Source of the DNA: Anoxybacillus flavithermus
Lineage (GTDB): Bacteria > Bacillota > Bacilli > Bacillales > Anoxybacillaceae
Direction of reading: 5' to 3'
Assembly: GCF_002742685.1 (NCBI RefSeq)
Contig: NZ_PEDM01000025.1
Location: 1-42,632, forward strand
DNA length: 42,632 nucleotides
Below the pieces are notes generated by a model, which was not told the origin of the DNA, did not search any database, and was given only the letters and a program-made list of their open reading frames with translations. How positions within the stretch are numbered: position 1 is the first letter of the stretch; the number at the start of each line of letters is the position of its first letter. Positions 31,526 through 40,400 of the stretch are shown piece by piece. The translations under genes were made by a program, and so were the position numbers.

Positions 31526-31921
31526 CGTATGCATTTGTTCTTTAAATTGTTGCAGGAGCGTTTCACCGTGAAGCCCGCGTTGAACTAGGTCTTCTAACAC
31601 GACTTCAGCTAAATTCGAACGTTTGATGATCACTGCGTCCATTAAGATGCTCATTCGTTCACCCATCATTGTTACGGAGCGAACGGTCGCACGCACATGA
31701 GCAGGATCATTCGTTTTGCGCGAAATGGTTACAAGCGCATCAAACGTCGTTCCGCTTTCTTTTAACGATGTAAATAGCTCGCGATACGTTTGCTCGACAT
31801 ACGCTTCGATCAGCCACCGTTTATTTTCATCTTCCTTATTAATCATTAACCCATCAATGAGCGGAATGTCTTGTTTTTGGTCATGCAATAGTGTGAGGGC
31901 AACGAGCTTAAATGTTTTCAC
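31514..31921 (-). CDS. ywpF: YwpF-like protein
   Basis: A 135-aa cytoplasmic protein matching B. subtilis YwpF in length and sequence as recalled: KTFKLVALTLL, LIDGLMINKED, WLIEAYVEQTY, ISRKTNDPA. I chose GTG 31921, which has GAGGTGG 5 bp upstream and gives the family N-terminus VKTFKLV; a longer frame reaches 31969. Function unknown. In B. subtilis ywpF lies close to fabZ; here about 31 kb separates them. Confidence 0.85.
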   Translation of the reverse strand: MKTFKLVALTLLHDQKQDIPLIDGLMINKEDENKRWLIEAYVEQTYRELFTSLKESGTTFDALVTISRKTNDPAHVRATVRSVTMMGERMSILMDAVIIKRSNLAEVVLEDLVQRGLHGETLLQQFKEQMHTKRG

Positions 31922-32090
31922 CGCATCCACCTCGCAAAAGTAGTTGTCTCTATTATACCATACGAACAACAGGCAACAAAAAAAGAAAAGAAAAAGTGAA
32001 AATTGAATTTTTAGGCGCTTTTTTTGTCAAAAACGGCCGAAAAACGGCAAAAAAACAAAAAAATTGGCTTGAAAATTGAAAAATCGGAAT

Positions 32091-32119
32091 TTTACATCAT
32101 TTTTATATTTTTGTATGAT
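32091..32119 (+). promoter_or_regulatory. Sigma-A promoter of a short non-coding unit
   Basis: TTTACA (32091-32096), exactly 17 bp, TATGAT (32114-32119). RNA would start near 32126 and meet the terminator at 32199-32228. Confidence 0.6.
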
Positions 32120-32125
32120 ATGAAC

Positions 32126-32228
32126 CGAGGAGGTGATAAAAAGCAATTCCTCTCAACTTCCTTCCAAAATGTGTCCTCTTACTGCTCCCTCACAATTTGG
32201 CTAGCATCCTCTCCGCTAGCCTCTTTTT
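32126..32228 (+). ncRNA. Candidate small RNA with C/U-rich segments
   Basis: A unit of about 100 nt is bounded by a good promoter and a strong terminator. Near its 5' end is AGGAGGTGAT (32131-32140), a 10-nt match to the 16S anti-Shine-Dalgarno tail, but no normal start codon lies at proper spacing; GTG 32136 is inside it. GAGGA there can pair with TCCTC near 32150. The middle is single-stranded-looking and C/U-rich (TTCCTCTC, CTTCCTTCC, TGTCCTCTT, CTCCCTC), the kind of sequence by which Gram-positive sRNAs pair with ribosome binding sites. An 11-codon ORF at 32170 has no site. Most of the 31922-32295 gap is this unit; the A-rich DNA before it shows nothing else. Confidence 0.4.
32199..32228 (+). 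terminator. Terminator of the candidate small RNA
   Basis: GGCTAGC (32199-32205) pairs with GCTAGCC (32215-32221) over a 9-nt loop, then TCTTTTTT. Confidence 0.85.
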
Positions 32229-32232
32229 TCAA

Positions 32233-32261
32233 TTGACCACCTACTGTAGGAGTGGTATGCT
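32233..32261 (+). promoter_or_regulatory. Promoter with a palindrome in the spacer
   Basis: TTGACC (32233-32238), 17 bp, TATGCT (32256-32261) before the coiled-coil gene at 32296. The spacer is filled by a dyad: ACCAC (32236-32240) with GTGGT (32252-32256) outside, CTAC with GTAG inside, centred on 32245. A repressor bound there would block RNA polymerase. Confidence 0.5.
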
Positions 32262-32295
32262 AGGGGTAAAATGAGTAGAAAGGGGTGAATGAAAA

Positions 32296-32688
32296 ATGGA
32301 AAGCCAAGTTTTACAAGCGGTGAAAGAATTGCTTTATGAAGTACGTGAAATGCGTGGGGAAATAGAAAGCTTAAAACAAGAGATGAAAAGCTTCAAACAA
32401 GAAATGCGTGCAGAGATGGAAAGCTTCAAGCAAGAGATGCGTGCAGAGATGGAAAGCTTCAAGCAAGAGATGCGCGCAGAGATGGAAAGCTTCAAGCAAG
32501 AGATGCGTGCAGAAATGGAAAGTTTCAAGCAAGAAATACGTGAGGAAGTAAAAGAACTGCATGTGCGTATCGGAAAATTAGAAACAAAAGTGGACAAGCT
32601 GCATGATAAATTTGAACTGCACGCACAAAAGCAATGGCAGACAGAAGCAGATGTGTATCGGTTAAAAAAATTAATTGGAATTGAATAA
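32296..32688 (+). CDS. Repetitive coiled-coil protein, 11-residue repeats
   Basis: A 130-aa highly charged helical protein with GGGGTG before ATG 32296. Residues 32-86 are five tandem 11-residue units SFKQEMRAEME (the last degenerate), a hendecad pattern that predicts a long, nearly straight coiled coil. The C-terminus (KLETKVDKLHDKFELHAQKQ) continues as heptads. No signal peptide or membrane span. Its plan resembles the gene at 2051 and the same proteins are often seen as small multi-copy families in bacilli. The divergent XRE gene at 32711 might regulate it or not; no function is known. Confidence 0.78.
   Translation: MESQVLQAVKELLYEVREMRGEIESLKQEMKSFKQEMRAEMESFKQEMRAEMESFKQEMRAEMESFKQEMRAEMESFKQEIREEVKELHVRIGKLETKVDKLHDKFELHAQKQWQTEADVYRLKKLIGIE
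32389..32553 (+). repeat. Five tandem 33-bp in-frame repeats
   Basis: Contiguous 33-bp units (AGCTTCAAGCAAGAGATGCG...) differ at few positions, which suggests recent expansion and likely strain-to-strain copy-number change. Confidence 0.88.
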
Positions 32689-32712
32689 AGGGCAAAAAAC
32701 GCCCCTTTTTTT
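32687..32712. terminator. Terminator between convergent genes
   Basis: AAAGGG near 32688-32692 pairs with CCCCTTT near 32702-32708 with a bulge, then a T run; on the minus strand the A run gives a second T tract. Confidence 0.6.
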
Positions 32713-33127
32713 ATTTCAATGCTTTAATCATTTCATCGATCATCTTTATGATCACTTCTTCTACCCGTTTCCGCTTATGTAAAGGTAACGACTGCAATGC
32801 ATATAGCCGTTTCGCAAGCTCGCGCTGTTCATTCATGTAACGAATCACAGATAGCTGCTCATCGCTCATTTCATTCGTGCCATATGCTAATCGCACTTCT
32901 TGTAATAGCTGTTCATCTGTCGGATGTTTACCGAGCAAAAAATCAACACTCACACGAAATATATTACTCATATCGATAACCGATTGCAAATCAGGGAGCA
33001 CCTCACCGTTTTCCCATTTGCTCACTTTAGAACGAGATACGTTTAATCGTTGTGCGAATTGCTCTTGCGTCCAATCGTGAGCGTTTCGCAAACGTCGAAT
33101 TTGTTCACCAATATGTTGTAACATCAT
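32711..33127 (-). CDS. XRE-family transcriptional regulator
   Basis: A 138-aa regulator. Residues 5-62 are a Cro/C1-type helix-turn-helix: IGEQIRRLRNAHDWTQEQFA with recognition helix VSRSKVSKWENGE and the DLLG-type end VSVDFLLG. The C-terminal 70 residues are helical and probably dimerise. Start ATG 33127 (or 33124) follows GGTGGAAG. It is divergent from the gene at 33319, with an inverted repeat between them that could be its operator. Confidence 0.9.
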   Translation of the reverse strand: MMLQHIGEQIRRLRNAHDWTQEQFAQRLNVSRSKVSKWENGEVLPDLQSVIDMSNIFRVSVDFLLGKHPTDEQLLQEVRLAYGTNEMSDEQLSVIRYMNEQRELAKRLYALQSLPLHKRKRVEEVIIKMIDEMIKALK

Positions 33128-33196
33128 CTTCCACCAAATTCCCTTTTTCTTTTTACAATAGAAGAAGAAAGGGGATTTTTTCGTTCTTTTTTACGT

Positions 33197-33240
33197 ATAT
33201 CAAACAAAATGTTCGAAAATGGAACAAAAACTGATGATAT
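33197..33240. promoter_or_regulatory. Nested inverted repeat, candidate XRE operator
   Basis: TGTTC (33210-33214) and GAACA (33222-33226), 7 bp apart, are flanked by ATATCA (33197-33202) and TGATAT (33235-33240), so both pairs share nearly one centre. It lies between the XRE gene and the gene at 33319. Confidence 0.4.
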
Positions 33241-33242
33241 AT

Positions 33243-33289
33243 TTGTCGAAAAAAGTTGATTGAATATTCATAAAATGTAAAAATATACA
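33243..33289 (+). promoter_or_regulatory. Promoter with upstream Spo0A box-like site
   Basis: TTGAAT (33260-33265), 18 bp, TATACA (33284-33289). An exact TTGTCGAA (33243-33250) sits about 10 bp before the -35, a position compatible with activation by Spo0A~P. Confidence 0.4.
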
Positions 33290-33318
33290 TTGGAAAAACT
33301 TGAAGGAGGGGATGAATA

Positions 33319-33765
33319 GTGAATATTTATTTTTCGAATTTCATTGTTCATCAAGCGAAGGGAGGGGGAAAAACGTGTGAAGTGCTTATTAAAGAGAAAC
33401 CGTATCCTCCTTTTCACGAGTCCCGAACAATTGAACCGATTCACTTTTCTGATTCACTTCAGTTTATCTCACCGATCGAAAAGTTGCCGCTGGAACCAAT
33501 TCGCTATCGCATGATTACATGTACAACAAAAGATGATGTATTTTTATTTTTTAAAACGATAGATGATCAACTAATGATTGTCGTGACGCTTTTGTTTGGA
33601 AAAGGGAAATTACAAGTATGTGTCAAACGTTGGAATGACCTCGAGAAGCGCTACATCCCCGCACCGATGAACGACCTCACAGCTGCTGAAGAACGAGCCA
33701 TCCTATGTACAGTCCGCTCAGTTTCCATTCGTTCTGGGCAGAAAATTCGTTATTGTTTATTTTAG
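33319..33765 (+). CDS. Hypothetical protein
   Basis: A 148-aa protein starting with GTG 33319 behind a very strong AAGGAGGGG (33303-33311). It is soluble and mixed alpha/beta, with beta-strand-rich middle (DVFLFFKTIDDQLMIVVTLLF). I do not recognise the family. There are four Cys, but no clear metal motif. It is isolated: XRE gene on one side, a convergent SLAP-domain gene on the other. The upstream Spo0A-box-like site suggests expression in stationary phase, which is inference. Confidence 0.7.
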   Translation: MNIYFSNFIVHQAKGGGKTCEVLIKEKPYPPFHESRTIEPIHFSDSLQFISPIEKLPLEPIRYRMITCTTKDDVFLFFKTIDDQLMIVVTLLFGKGKLQVCVKRWNDLEKRYIPAPMNDLTAAEERAILCTVRSVSIRSGQKIRYCLF

Positions 33766-33823
33766 TTTCATGTAAGAGATGAAAGAGGAGGAAAAAAATC
33801 ATACCAAAAAACAAAAAATATGT

Positions 33824-33952
33824 TTGTTAAACATAAAAAATGATGCTAAAATATAACTGTAGTACTATTTCCTTCTGTTTACGATAGAGAGCGGTTGGTG
33901 GCCAGAGGCAAAGAAAAAGAGCTGATGACAACATCAGCTCTTTTTCTTTTAC
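33824..33952 (+). other. Short promoter-to-terminator unit without an ORF
   Basis: TTGTTA (33824-33829), 17 bp, TAAAAT (33847-33852) would start RNA near 33859, ending at the hairpin 33911-33948, about 90 nt. The segment AGAGAGCGGTTGGTGG (33888-33903) resembles part of T-box stem I, but no antiterminator or T-box sequence follows. The promoter may be chance in A/T-rich DNA and the hairpin may only serve the convergent gene. Confidence 0.25.
33911..33948. terminator. Strong bidirectional terminator
   Basis: AAGAAAAAGAGCTGATG (33911-33927) is the exact reverse complement of 33932-33948, a 17-bp stem with a 4-nt loop and T-rich ends on both strands. Confidence 0.85.
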
Positions 33953-34815
33953 TGTGGAATGTAGGCGCGCCATGTGGAAAAGTCAAATTCGTCTTTTTGT
34001 AAAAGTGATTTAGGAAAAATAAATGTCCACGGCTTACTTGTGTTTGCTTTTACTTCTAATTGTAACGTAAATGCTCCGCGTGCGATCACATCCCCCGATG
34101 CATCTTCGACGATTAACGGCATTTTCTCAAACGTAATGTTTTTATCACTACCGTTACGAATGAGTAGGGTGACGACTAAATTCCCTTCGTTGTTGATGAG
34201 TGCTTGTAATCCCATGACGTTTACCTCACCTTGATTCGGTGGAGTAAGGGAGCGTACGAGTTGCTCAAGTTTTTGCTTGTCTTCTTCTTTTAAATGCTGC
34301 TGCCAACTTTCTTCTAAATCTAGTCGATGTGGCTTTTTTAATTCAAACGCTAGCCTCCATCCCGTTTCTGGAACGTCTTCTGTATATAGGTCGTTCGTGG
34401 TGAATACAAACTGCCATGGACGGCTACTTTTTGGCGGAATGTCGCCAAGTTCATTCATCGGGAATATTTTTCTTCCGATGACTTTCCTGTCTGGTCCAAT
34501 GAACAATAACGGCATATGGTCAAAACGAATAGGCTGATCCAAACTGTTGCGGATAAACGCTGTCACAATGTAACGATCTCCATCCTTTTTCCATTCTATC
34601 CCCGATAGTGATACTTGATTTTTTTTCAACGGTGGCAATTCGTTATTGATGTATTGAAAATAATATTTTTGTTCCGTCGTTAGTGACATGAGTGGGTGAA
34701 TCGATAATGTTGTATGCACGTCTTCATCTTGTTGTTCAGCTGCTCCGTCAAATAATTGTTCGGCTTGTACCGTACTATCTTCCCCTTGTTTTTTCTTTTT
34801 GAAAAATGGAAACAT
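33949..34815 (-). CDS. Accessory Sec system S-layer assembly protein (SLAP domains)
   Basis: A 288-aa cytoplasmic protein. After a basic start (MFPFFKKKKQ) and an acidic linker come two related SLAP-type domains, roughly residues 60-165 and 195-288. Each has a conserved PWxFxF core (RPWQFVFTTNDLY and KPWTFIFPKSLL). SLAP proteins are encoded beside secA2 in S-layer-forming bacilli; in B. anthracis SlaP and SecA2 are needed for S-layer protein export. ATG 34815 has AAGGAG 8 bp upstream; a longer frame to 34869 overlaps secA2 and lacks a site. It follows secA2 by 16 bp in the same operon. Confidence 0.9.
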   Translation of the reverse strand: MFPFFKKKKQGEDSTVQAEQLFDGAAEQQDEDVHTTLSIHPLMSLTTEQKYYFQYINNELPPLKKNQVSLSGIEWKKDGDRYIVTAFIRNSLDQPIRFDHMPLLFIGPDRKVIGRKIFPMNELGDIPPKSSRPWQFVFTTNDLYTEDVPETGWRLAFELKKPHRLDLEESWQQHLKEEDKQKLEQLVRSLTPPNQGEVNVMGLQALINNEGNLVVTLLIRNGSDKNITFEKMPLIVEDASGDVIARGAFTLQLEVKANTSKPWTFIFPKSLLQKDEFDFSTWRAYIPQ

Positions 34816-34831
34816 TGTTCCATCTCCTTTC

Positions 34832-37165
34832 TTATTGTGAGATAAGCTGAGCAAGTTGTTGGGAAACATCTTTTTCTAATCGGTGATACATAGCTGTAAA
34901 GAGCTCCAACCCTTCTTTTGCATATTGGCGCATCGGATCTTCTTGCCCGTAATAGCGCAACCCAATTCCTTCTTTTAATAACTCCATCGCTTCTAAATGC
35001 TTTGTCCAGTGAAAATCGATAAGTGAAAGCATAGCACGTTTTAATGCCCATTGTTGTTCTTCAGTATATGCAAAGTCATGAACACGCTCTTTCCATGAAG
35101 TGATCGCTTGTTGGACGATCGCTTCTACTTCGTTTCGCTCGACAATACCAGTTACATCAATGTGTTCGTTTGTGACTGCTTGAACGGTTTCTACTAAACG
35201 TGCAATGTCCCATTCTTCTGGAATGACATCTTCTGGACATGTGTAAGCCACTTCCCATTCTAGAAACGATGGCACCATATGAACGACAATTGGAATCACA
35301 TTGTCAGCTTCAAGAACCCGATTACGGAGCGTATAAATCGTTTGACGCTGTTCGTTTAGTACATCGTCCAACTTTAAGTTATATTCTCGCACAGAGAAAT
35401 TGCTTCCTTCACAAATGCGTTGAACACGGTTCACAAATTCATGAACGTCTTTGTTTAATGCTTCGCCTTCATCGTTCACTTGTAGTGATTTTTTCATTTT
35501 TTCTAGTTCCTCTTTTGCGAAGCGACGGAACATGTCGTCTTCAAGCGAAATGAAAAATTGCGAGCGTCCCGGATCGCCTTGACGGCCAGCTCGTCCTTTT
35601 AATTGGTTGTCGATGCGGCGACTTTCATGTCGTTCTGTCCCTAACACGTACAAGCCGCCAAGCTCTGCCACTCCTTCACCGAGCATAATGTCTGTTCCGC
35701 GTCCTGCCATATTTGTCGCGATCGTAATTTGTCCTTTTTGACCAGCACGTGAAATGAGTTCAACTTCTTGTTCGACGCTTTTGGCGTTTAACAATTGAAA
35801 CGGCAACCCTTCTTCTGCTAAATATTTCGCCACTTTTTCCGACTGTAAAATAGATGTTGTGCCGATGAGCATCGGTTGTCCAGTCGCATGAACACGTTTC
35901 GCTTCTTTGGCGACGGCTTTATATTTTGCATCGATTGTCGCAAAGACACGATCGGGCAAGTCTTGACGAATGACAGGGCGATTTGTTGGGATTTGGACGA
36001 CATCCATGCCATACAACGTTTGAAATTCTTTTTCTTCTGTTTTCGCTGTTCCTGTCATTCCCGATAAAATCGGATAAAGGCGGAAATAGTTTTGAATCGT
36101 AATCGATGCTTGAATTTTATTTTCTTCCGTCAACTCTAATCCTTCTTTTGCTTCGATTGCTTGATGAAGCCCGTTGCTTAAACTGCGCCCTTCCATTGGA
36201 CGACCGGTGAACATGTCGATTAACAACACTTTCCCGTCTTTCACGATATAGTCGACATCGCGCGTAAACATCACATATGCGCGCAACGCTTGAATGACGT
36301 AATGGTACAACACTTGATGTTCAAGGTCATATAAGTTATCAATGCCAAATCCTTTTTCAATTTTTTCAATGCCTTGTTCGGTTAAGTTCACTGTTTTCGT
36401 TTCTTCGTCGTATTCGTAATCTTCGTTGCGAACGAAATGTTTTACAATACGAGCACATAAGTAACTTAGCTCTGAGCTTACGCCTGTCTTACCAGCGATA
36501 ATAAGAGGGGTTTTCGCTTCGTCAATTAATACGCTATCGACTTCATCAATAATCGCATAATGAAACGGGCGTTGGACACGATCAGCAACGCTGTAAGCCA
36601 TATGATCGCGCAAATAGTCAAAGCCAAACTCGTTGCCGACGCCGTACGTAATATCGGCTTGATATGCCACTTTTTTCTCCTCTAGTGACATTTGCGGCAA
36701 ATTTAAGCCGACGGTTAGCCCTAAAAATTCATGAATTTTTCCAATTAAATCACGGTCGCGTTTTGCTAAATAATCGTTAACGGTAATGACGTGCACCCCT
36801 TTTCCTTCAAGGGCACGCAAATAACTTGGGGCGGAAGCGACGAGCGTTTTTCCTTCGCCTGTCGCCATCTCTGCAATATTTCCTTCCGCAAGCACAAGTC
36901 CACCGATGAGCTGAACGTCAAAATGACGCATGCCGAGCACACGTTTTGACGCTTCTCGAACGGTCGCAAAAGCTTCAATTTGCACATCGAATACCGTTTC
37001 GCCTTGCGCGAGTCGTTGTTTAAACTCATTTGTTTTCGCACGCAATTCGTCATCTGTCAACGCTTCAAATGTCGGCTCAAGCTCATTAATGCGTGCAATG
37101 GTTTTATAATAGTTTTTTAATTTCCGTTCATCGCTGTTTACGAGTTTTTTTATGTAAGATAACAT
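34832..37165 (-). CDS. secA2: Accessory preprotein translocase ATPase SecA2
   Basis: A 777-aa SecA paralogue. The motor has Walker A ATGEGKTLVA (GEGKT at 103-107), Walker B AIIDEVDSVLIDEA, and TNMAGRGTDI, GTERHESRRIDNQLKGRAGR and QGDPG in the second nucleotide-binding domain. It is shorter than housekeeping SecA and lacks the C-terminal zinc motif, as usual for SecA2. With a neighbouring SLAP protein it probably exports a subset of surface proteins. ATG 37165 follows AAGGAG by 10 bp and gives the normal N-terminus MLSYIKKLVNSDERK; the frame to 37228 has no site. Confidence 0.95.
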   Translation of the reverse strand: MLSYIKKLVNSDERKLKNYYKTIARINELEPTFEALTDDELRAKTNEFKQRLAQGETVFDVQIEAFATVREASKRVLGMRHFDVQLIGGLVLAEGNIAEMATGEGKTLVASAPSYLRALEGKGVHVITVNDYLAKRDRDLIGKIHEFLGLTVGLNLPQMSLEEKKVAYQADITYGVGNEFGFDYLRDHMAYSVADRVQRPFHYAIIDEVDSVLIDEAKTPLIIAGKTGVSSELSYLCARIVKHFVRNEDYEYDEETKTVNLTEQGIEKIEKGFGIDNLYDLEHQVLYHYVIQALRAYVMFTRDVDYIVKDGKVLLIDMFTGRPMEGRSLSNGLHQAIEAKEGLELTEENKIQASITIQNYFRLYPILSGMTGTAKTEEKEFQTLYGMDVVQIPTNRPVIRQDLPDRVFATIDAKYKAVAKEAKRVHATGQPMLIGTTSILQSEKVAKYLAEEGLPFQLLNAKSVEQEVELISRAGQKGQITIATNMAGRGTDIMLGEGVAELGGLYVLGTERHESRRIDNQLKGRAGRQGDPGRSQFFISLEDDMFRRFAKEELEKMKKSLQVNDEGEALNKDVHEFVNRVQRICEGSNFSVREYNLKLDDVLNEQRQTIYTLRNRVLEADNVIPIVVHMVPSFLEWEVAYTCPEDVIPEEWDIARLVETVQAVTNEHIDVTGIVERNEVEAIVQQAITSWKERVHDFAYTEEQQWALKRAMLSLIDFHWTKHLEAMELLKEGIGLRYYGQEDPMRQYAKEGLELFTAMYHRLEKDVSQQLAQLISQ

Positions 37166-37209
37166 CGGGAACCTTCTCCTTCGTTGTAAATCAAATCGTT
37201 TCAACGTAC

Positions 37210-37238
37210 AGTATACCATTGTTCCCAAAATGTTTCAC
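37210..37238 (-). promoter_or_regulatory. Promoter of the secA2 operon
   Basis: On the minus strand GTGAAA (37233-37238), 17 bp, TATACT (37210-37215), 45 bp before the start codon. Confidence 0.5.
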
Positions 37239-37403
37239 GACCTCGGAAAATATTTCTTTACTTTTTTGTGCTTGGGTGATATTGTAAGATTGTTAGAAAA
37301 AATTATCAAAATATGAAACTTTTTTGTCTTTTTTTCGTTATAGTAGGTGTATTTGTCTTCTATGGCGAATACATATGTTACATTCTTTTTAAGGAGGATT
37401 TTT

Positions 37404-40400
37404 ATGAAAAAATGGAAGAAGACCGCATTATCCGTTAGTTTAGCTTCCGCGCTCATCGTGCCGACGGTCGCCCAAGCGTCGACGGAACCGCCGATTGCCC
37501 AATGGAAAAAACAAGTGACAAAAGGGCAAGCCTCTCTTGCTTACAAACGGTTTGAAGAGGCGCAAAATCAAGTGAGCACCGATACATTGATCGTGAAGTA
37601 CAATGAGGTCATTCCAGCTGCCGTGCATCGCAGTTTAGGAGCGACATTGAAGCAATCATTTCCGCAATTGGGCTATGACGTCGTCACTGTGCAAAAAGGA
37701 AAAGATATGCAGCAAGTGATAAAAAATTACGCAAAATTAAAAGCTGTCAAACGTGTAACACCAAGTTTTACATACAAACGGCTCGGTTTCGCTGATCCGA
37801 AAGCAGATCATATGTATTTATTATCGCTTTTAAATATGGATAAGGCGTTAAAACTTGCTGGGAAGTCTAGTGTCACTGTTGCTGTTATCGACACAGGAAT
37901 GGATACAAAACACCCTGAGTTAAAAGGGCGCGTTCTCCCTGCTTACAATGCGATTAACCCAGCAGGTGCACCAATTAAAGACGTGCACGGCACGCACGTT
38001 GCTGGCATTATCGGAGCAAATGCAAACAACGGCATTGGTGCACATGGCGTCAATCCGAACGTTAAAATTTTACCAATTGACGTATTCGGTGGCGGTTGGG
38101 GGGCAAGCGACTATACGATCGCCCAAGGTATTTTATATGCGATTGAAAAAGGGGCAAAAGTCATTAATATGAGCCTCGGTGGCTATTTTAGCTCGCCAAT
38201 TTTAGAAGAAGCCGTTCAAAAAGCGATTGACGCAGGGATTACTGTTGTTGCGGCGGCAGGAAACGAAGCGACCGATATGTATTCCATCCCAGCTTCATAC
38301 GAAGGGGTTATTAGCGTTGGGGCGACCGACAGCAAAAATAAACTTGCGGAGTTTTCAAACTACGGTCCGTCTGTGGACATTGTGGCACCGGGGGTTGATG
38401 TATACAGCCCAATTTATGACTATACGAAAGGGTCTTCGTTTGCGGAGTTAAGTGGAACGTCGATGGCATCACCAGTTGTCGCTGGAATCGCGTCGCTTCT
38501 TTTATCGAAATATCCGAATTTGAAACCGTATCAAGTGGAATGGATTTTAGAACGTACGGCAACGGATTTAGGGGAAAAAGGGTACGATTTAACGTACGGC
38601 AACGGTTTAGTCAATCCAGTTGCGGCGCTACAATATAATATCAAAAACGTGCCGCAAAAAGAAAAATGGAACGATGAAACGATTTTAGCGAAAGCGCCAG
38701 TCATTGATGCGAAAGAACCGTACGTGAAAATAGGTTCGTTAACAAAACCAGAAGAAGTGCATTGGGTGAAAGTAAACGTTCAACAAGGTGAAAGCGTGCA
38801 AGCGCTACTTGAAGGAGCACAATCATACGACTATAAGCTCGTCTTCCGTTTCTACCCAGAAGGAAAAACGACGTCTGAAAAACCGATTCAAGTCAATGAC
38901 GGTCGTGCAGGGGAGATGGAAGCAAAACTATTTACCGCCAAGCAATCTGGCGTGCTTGCGATCGGCGTTACAGATGCAAATGGCAACTACAACTTGCAAG
39001 GAAAGTCAACATATACATTAGCTGTACAGTCGTTTACAGAGCTTGCCGACGATGGCTTGACGAAAGAAAATCCAGCAACGATTGAACAATTGCCGTTTGT
39101 TGCAGAAAACTTAACGTTTGTGCCAGAAAAAGATGCGAAAGAAGGCGACCGCGACTATTTCTTGTTTACTGTCGCTGAGCCAACGATCGTGAAGTTTCAA
39201 TTGTCGCCGGTTCCGGGCATTGATTCGTCATTAAACGTTTATTTAGCAGAAGAACTATATCGTCCAGTCGATCCAAACGCAAAATATAAGGAAATTCCGT
39301 TTCCAATCGCGTCAGGCAACAACAACGGCGTCGGTAAAGGAGAGACGGTGACGTTTGAAGCGCAGCCGAACGTACAATACGCGCTTGAAGTTTCAAGTGA
39401 ACCAATGGGAGCATTTTATCCAATGTTGCTTGATTATGGAATGACAAACAATCAAGTGAAAGAAGTCGCTGGCTCGGCAATTCCATATCAGCTGAGCGCT
39501 GAAGCGATTACATTGCCGCAAGATGAAGATAACTTCCCGGCGCGTGAACCGATGCCATCGAGCGGTGGCGCTGTTGAACAAACAGAAAAAATAAAAGAAC
39601 AAATGCGCAAGCCAAACGATATGATCATTATCGGTGATGATGGAAGTTGGAGCTATTTTGAAAAAGAGCAAATCGCACAAATTAAAGAAAATGCGCGCGT
39701 CTACAACATTGGCGACCGCATCGAAGCGTTTATCCAATTTAGTGGCGATCAAGACTTTTATCGTTTCACTGTTCCGCACACCGCTATATATCAGTTTTCA
39801 TTTGCGACACCGGACGATATGACGCCGTCAGCGCTGTTGTTTGAATACGATGAGAAAAAAGACGATTTTGTGCCAGTCAACTCGTTCTACCCGTTCGATT
39901 GGATGACAGGGAAAAAACAATCTGACTGGACGTTAATTCTTGAAGAAGGAAAAACGTACTACATGTCGGTGCAAAACGATTATTATCAACCAGTCAGCAA
40001 TCCGTATGTCATCACATCGAAAAAGCTCGTCGATGCACCGAAAGATGTTAACGAAAAAAATAACGAACCGCTTCAAGCGACAGTTGTGAATGTGAATGAA
40101 ACGAAAACAGGAAACTTTGTCCTTCCGAACGATGTCGATTATTACTACTATAAACATCGGAAAGCGAACGAACTGTTGACGCTTTTTGCACAGCCAAGCA
40201 AACCGAACGAATCGCTGCCAAAACAATTGCGCGGCTCATTAATTCCAATCGTATCCGTTGTTGAAGATACGAACGGCAATATGGCGATCGATGAAGACGA
40301 ATACAACAAAGCTGTCATGTTTTTCCCGAATGGCTGGAGCCCTTTATATGAGGTAAACGGTTCGTTCCAAGCGAAGAAAAATGTCGGATACTTCTTCGTC

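Noticed and set aside
32024-32236. 70-aa plus-strand ORF
   Set aside because: It starts in A-rich DNA before the promoter at 32091, has no ribosome binding site and runs through a terminator.
33888-33903. Complete T-box riboswitch
   Set aside because: No TGGNACCGCG antiterminator sequence or downstream aminoacyl-tRNA or amino-acid gene on that strand.
37290-37306. CodY box before the S8 protease
   Set aside because: The best match to AATTTTCWGAAAATT has about five mismatches, too many.
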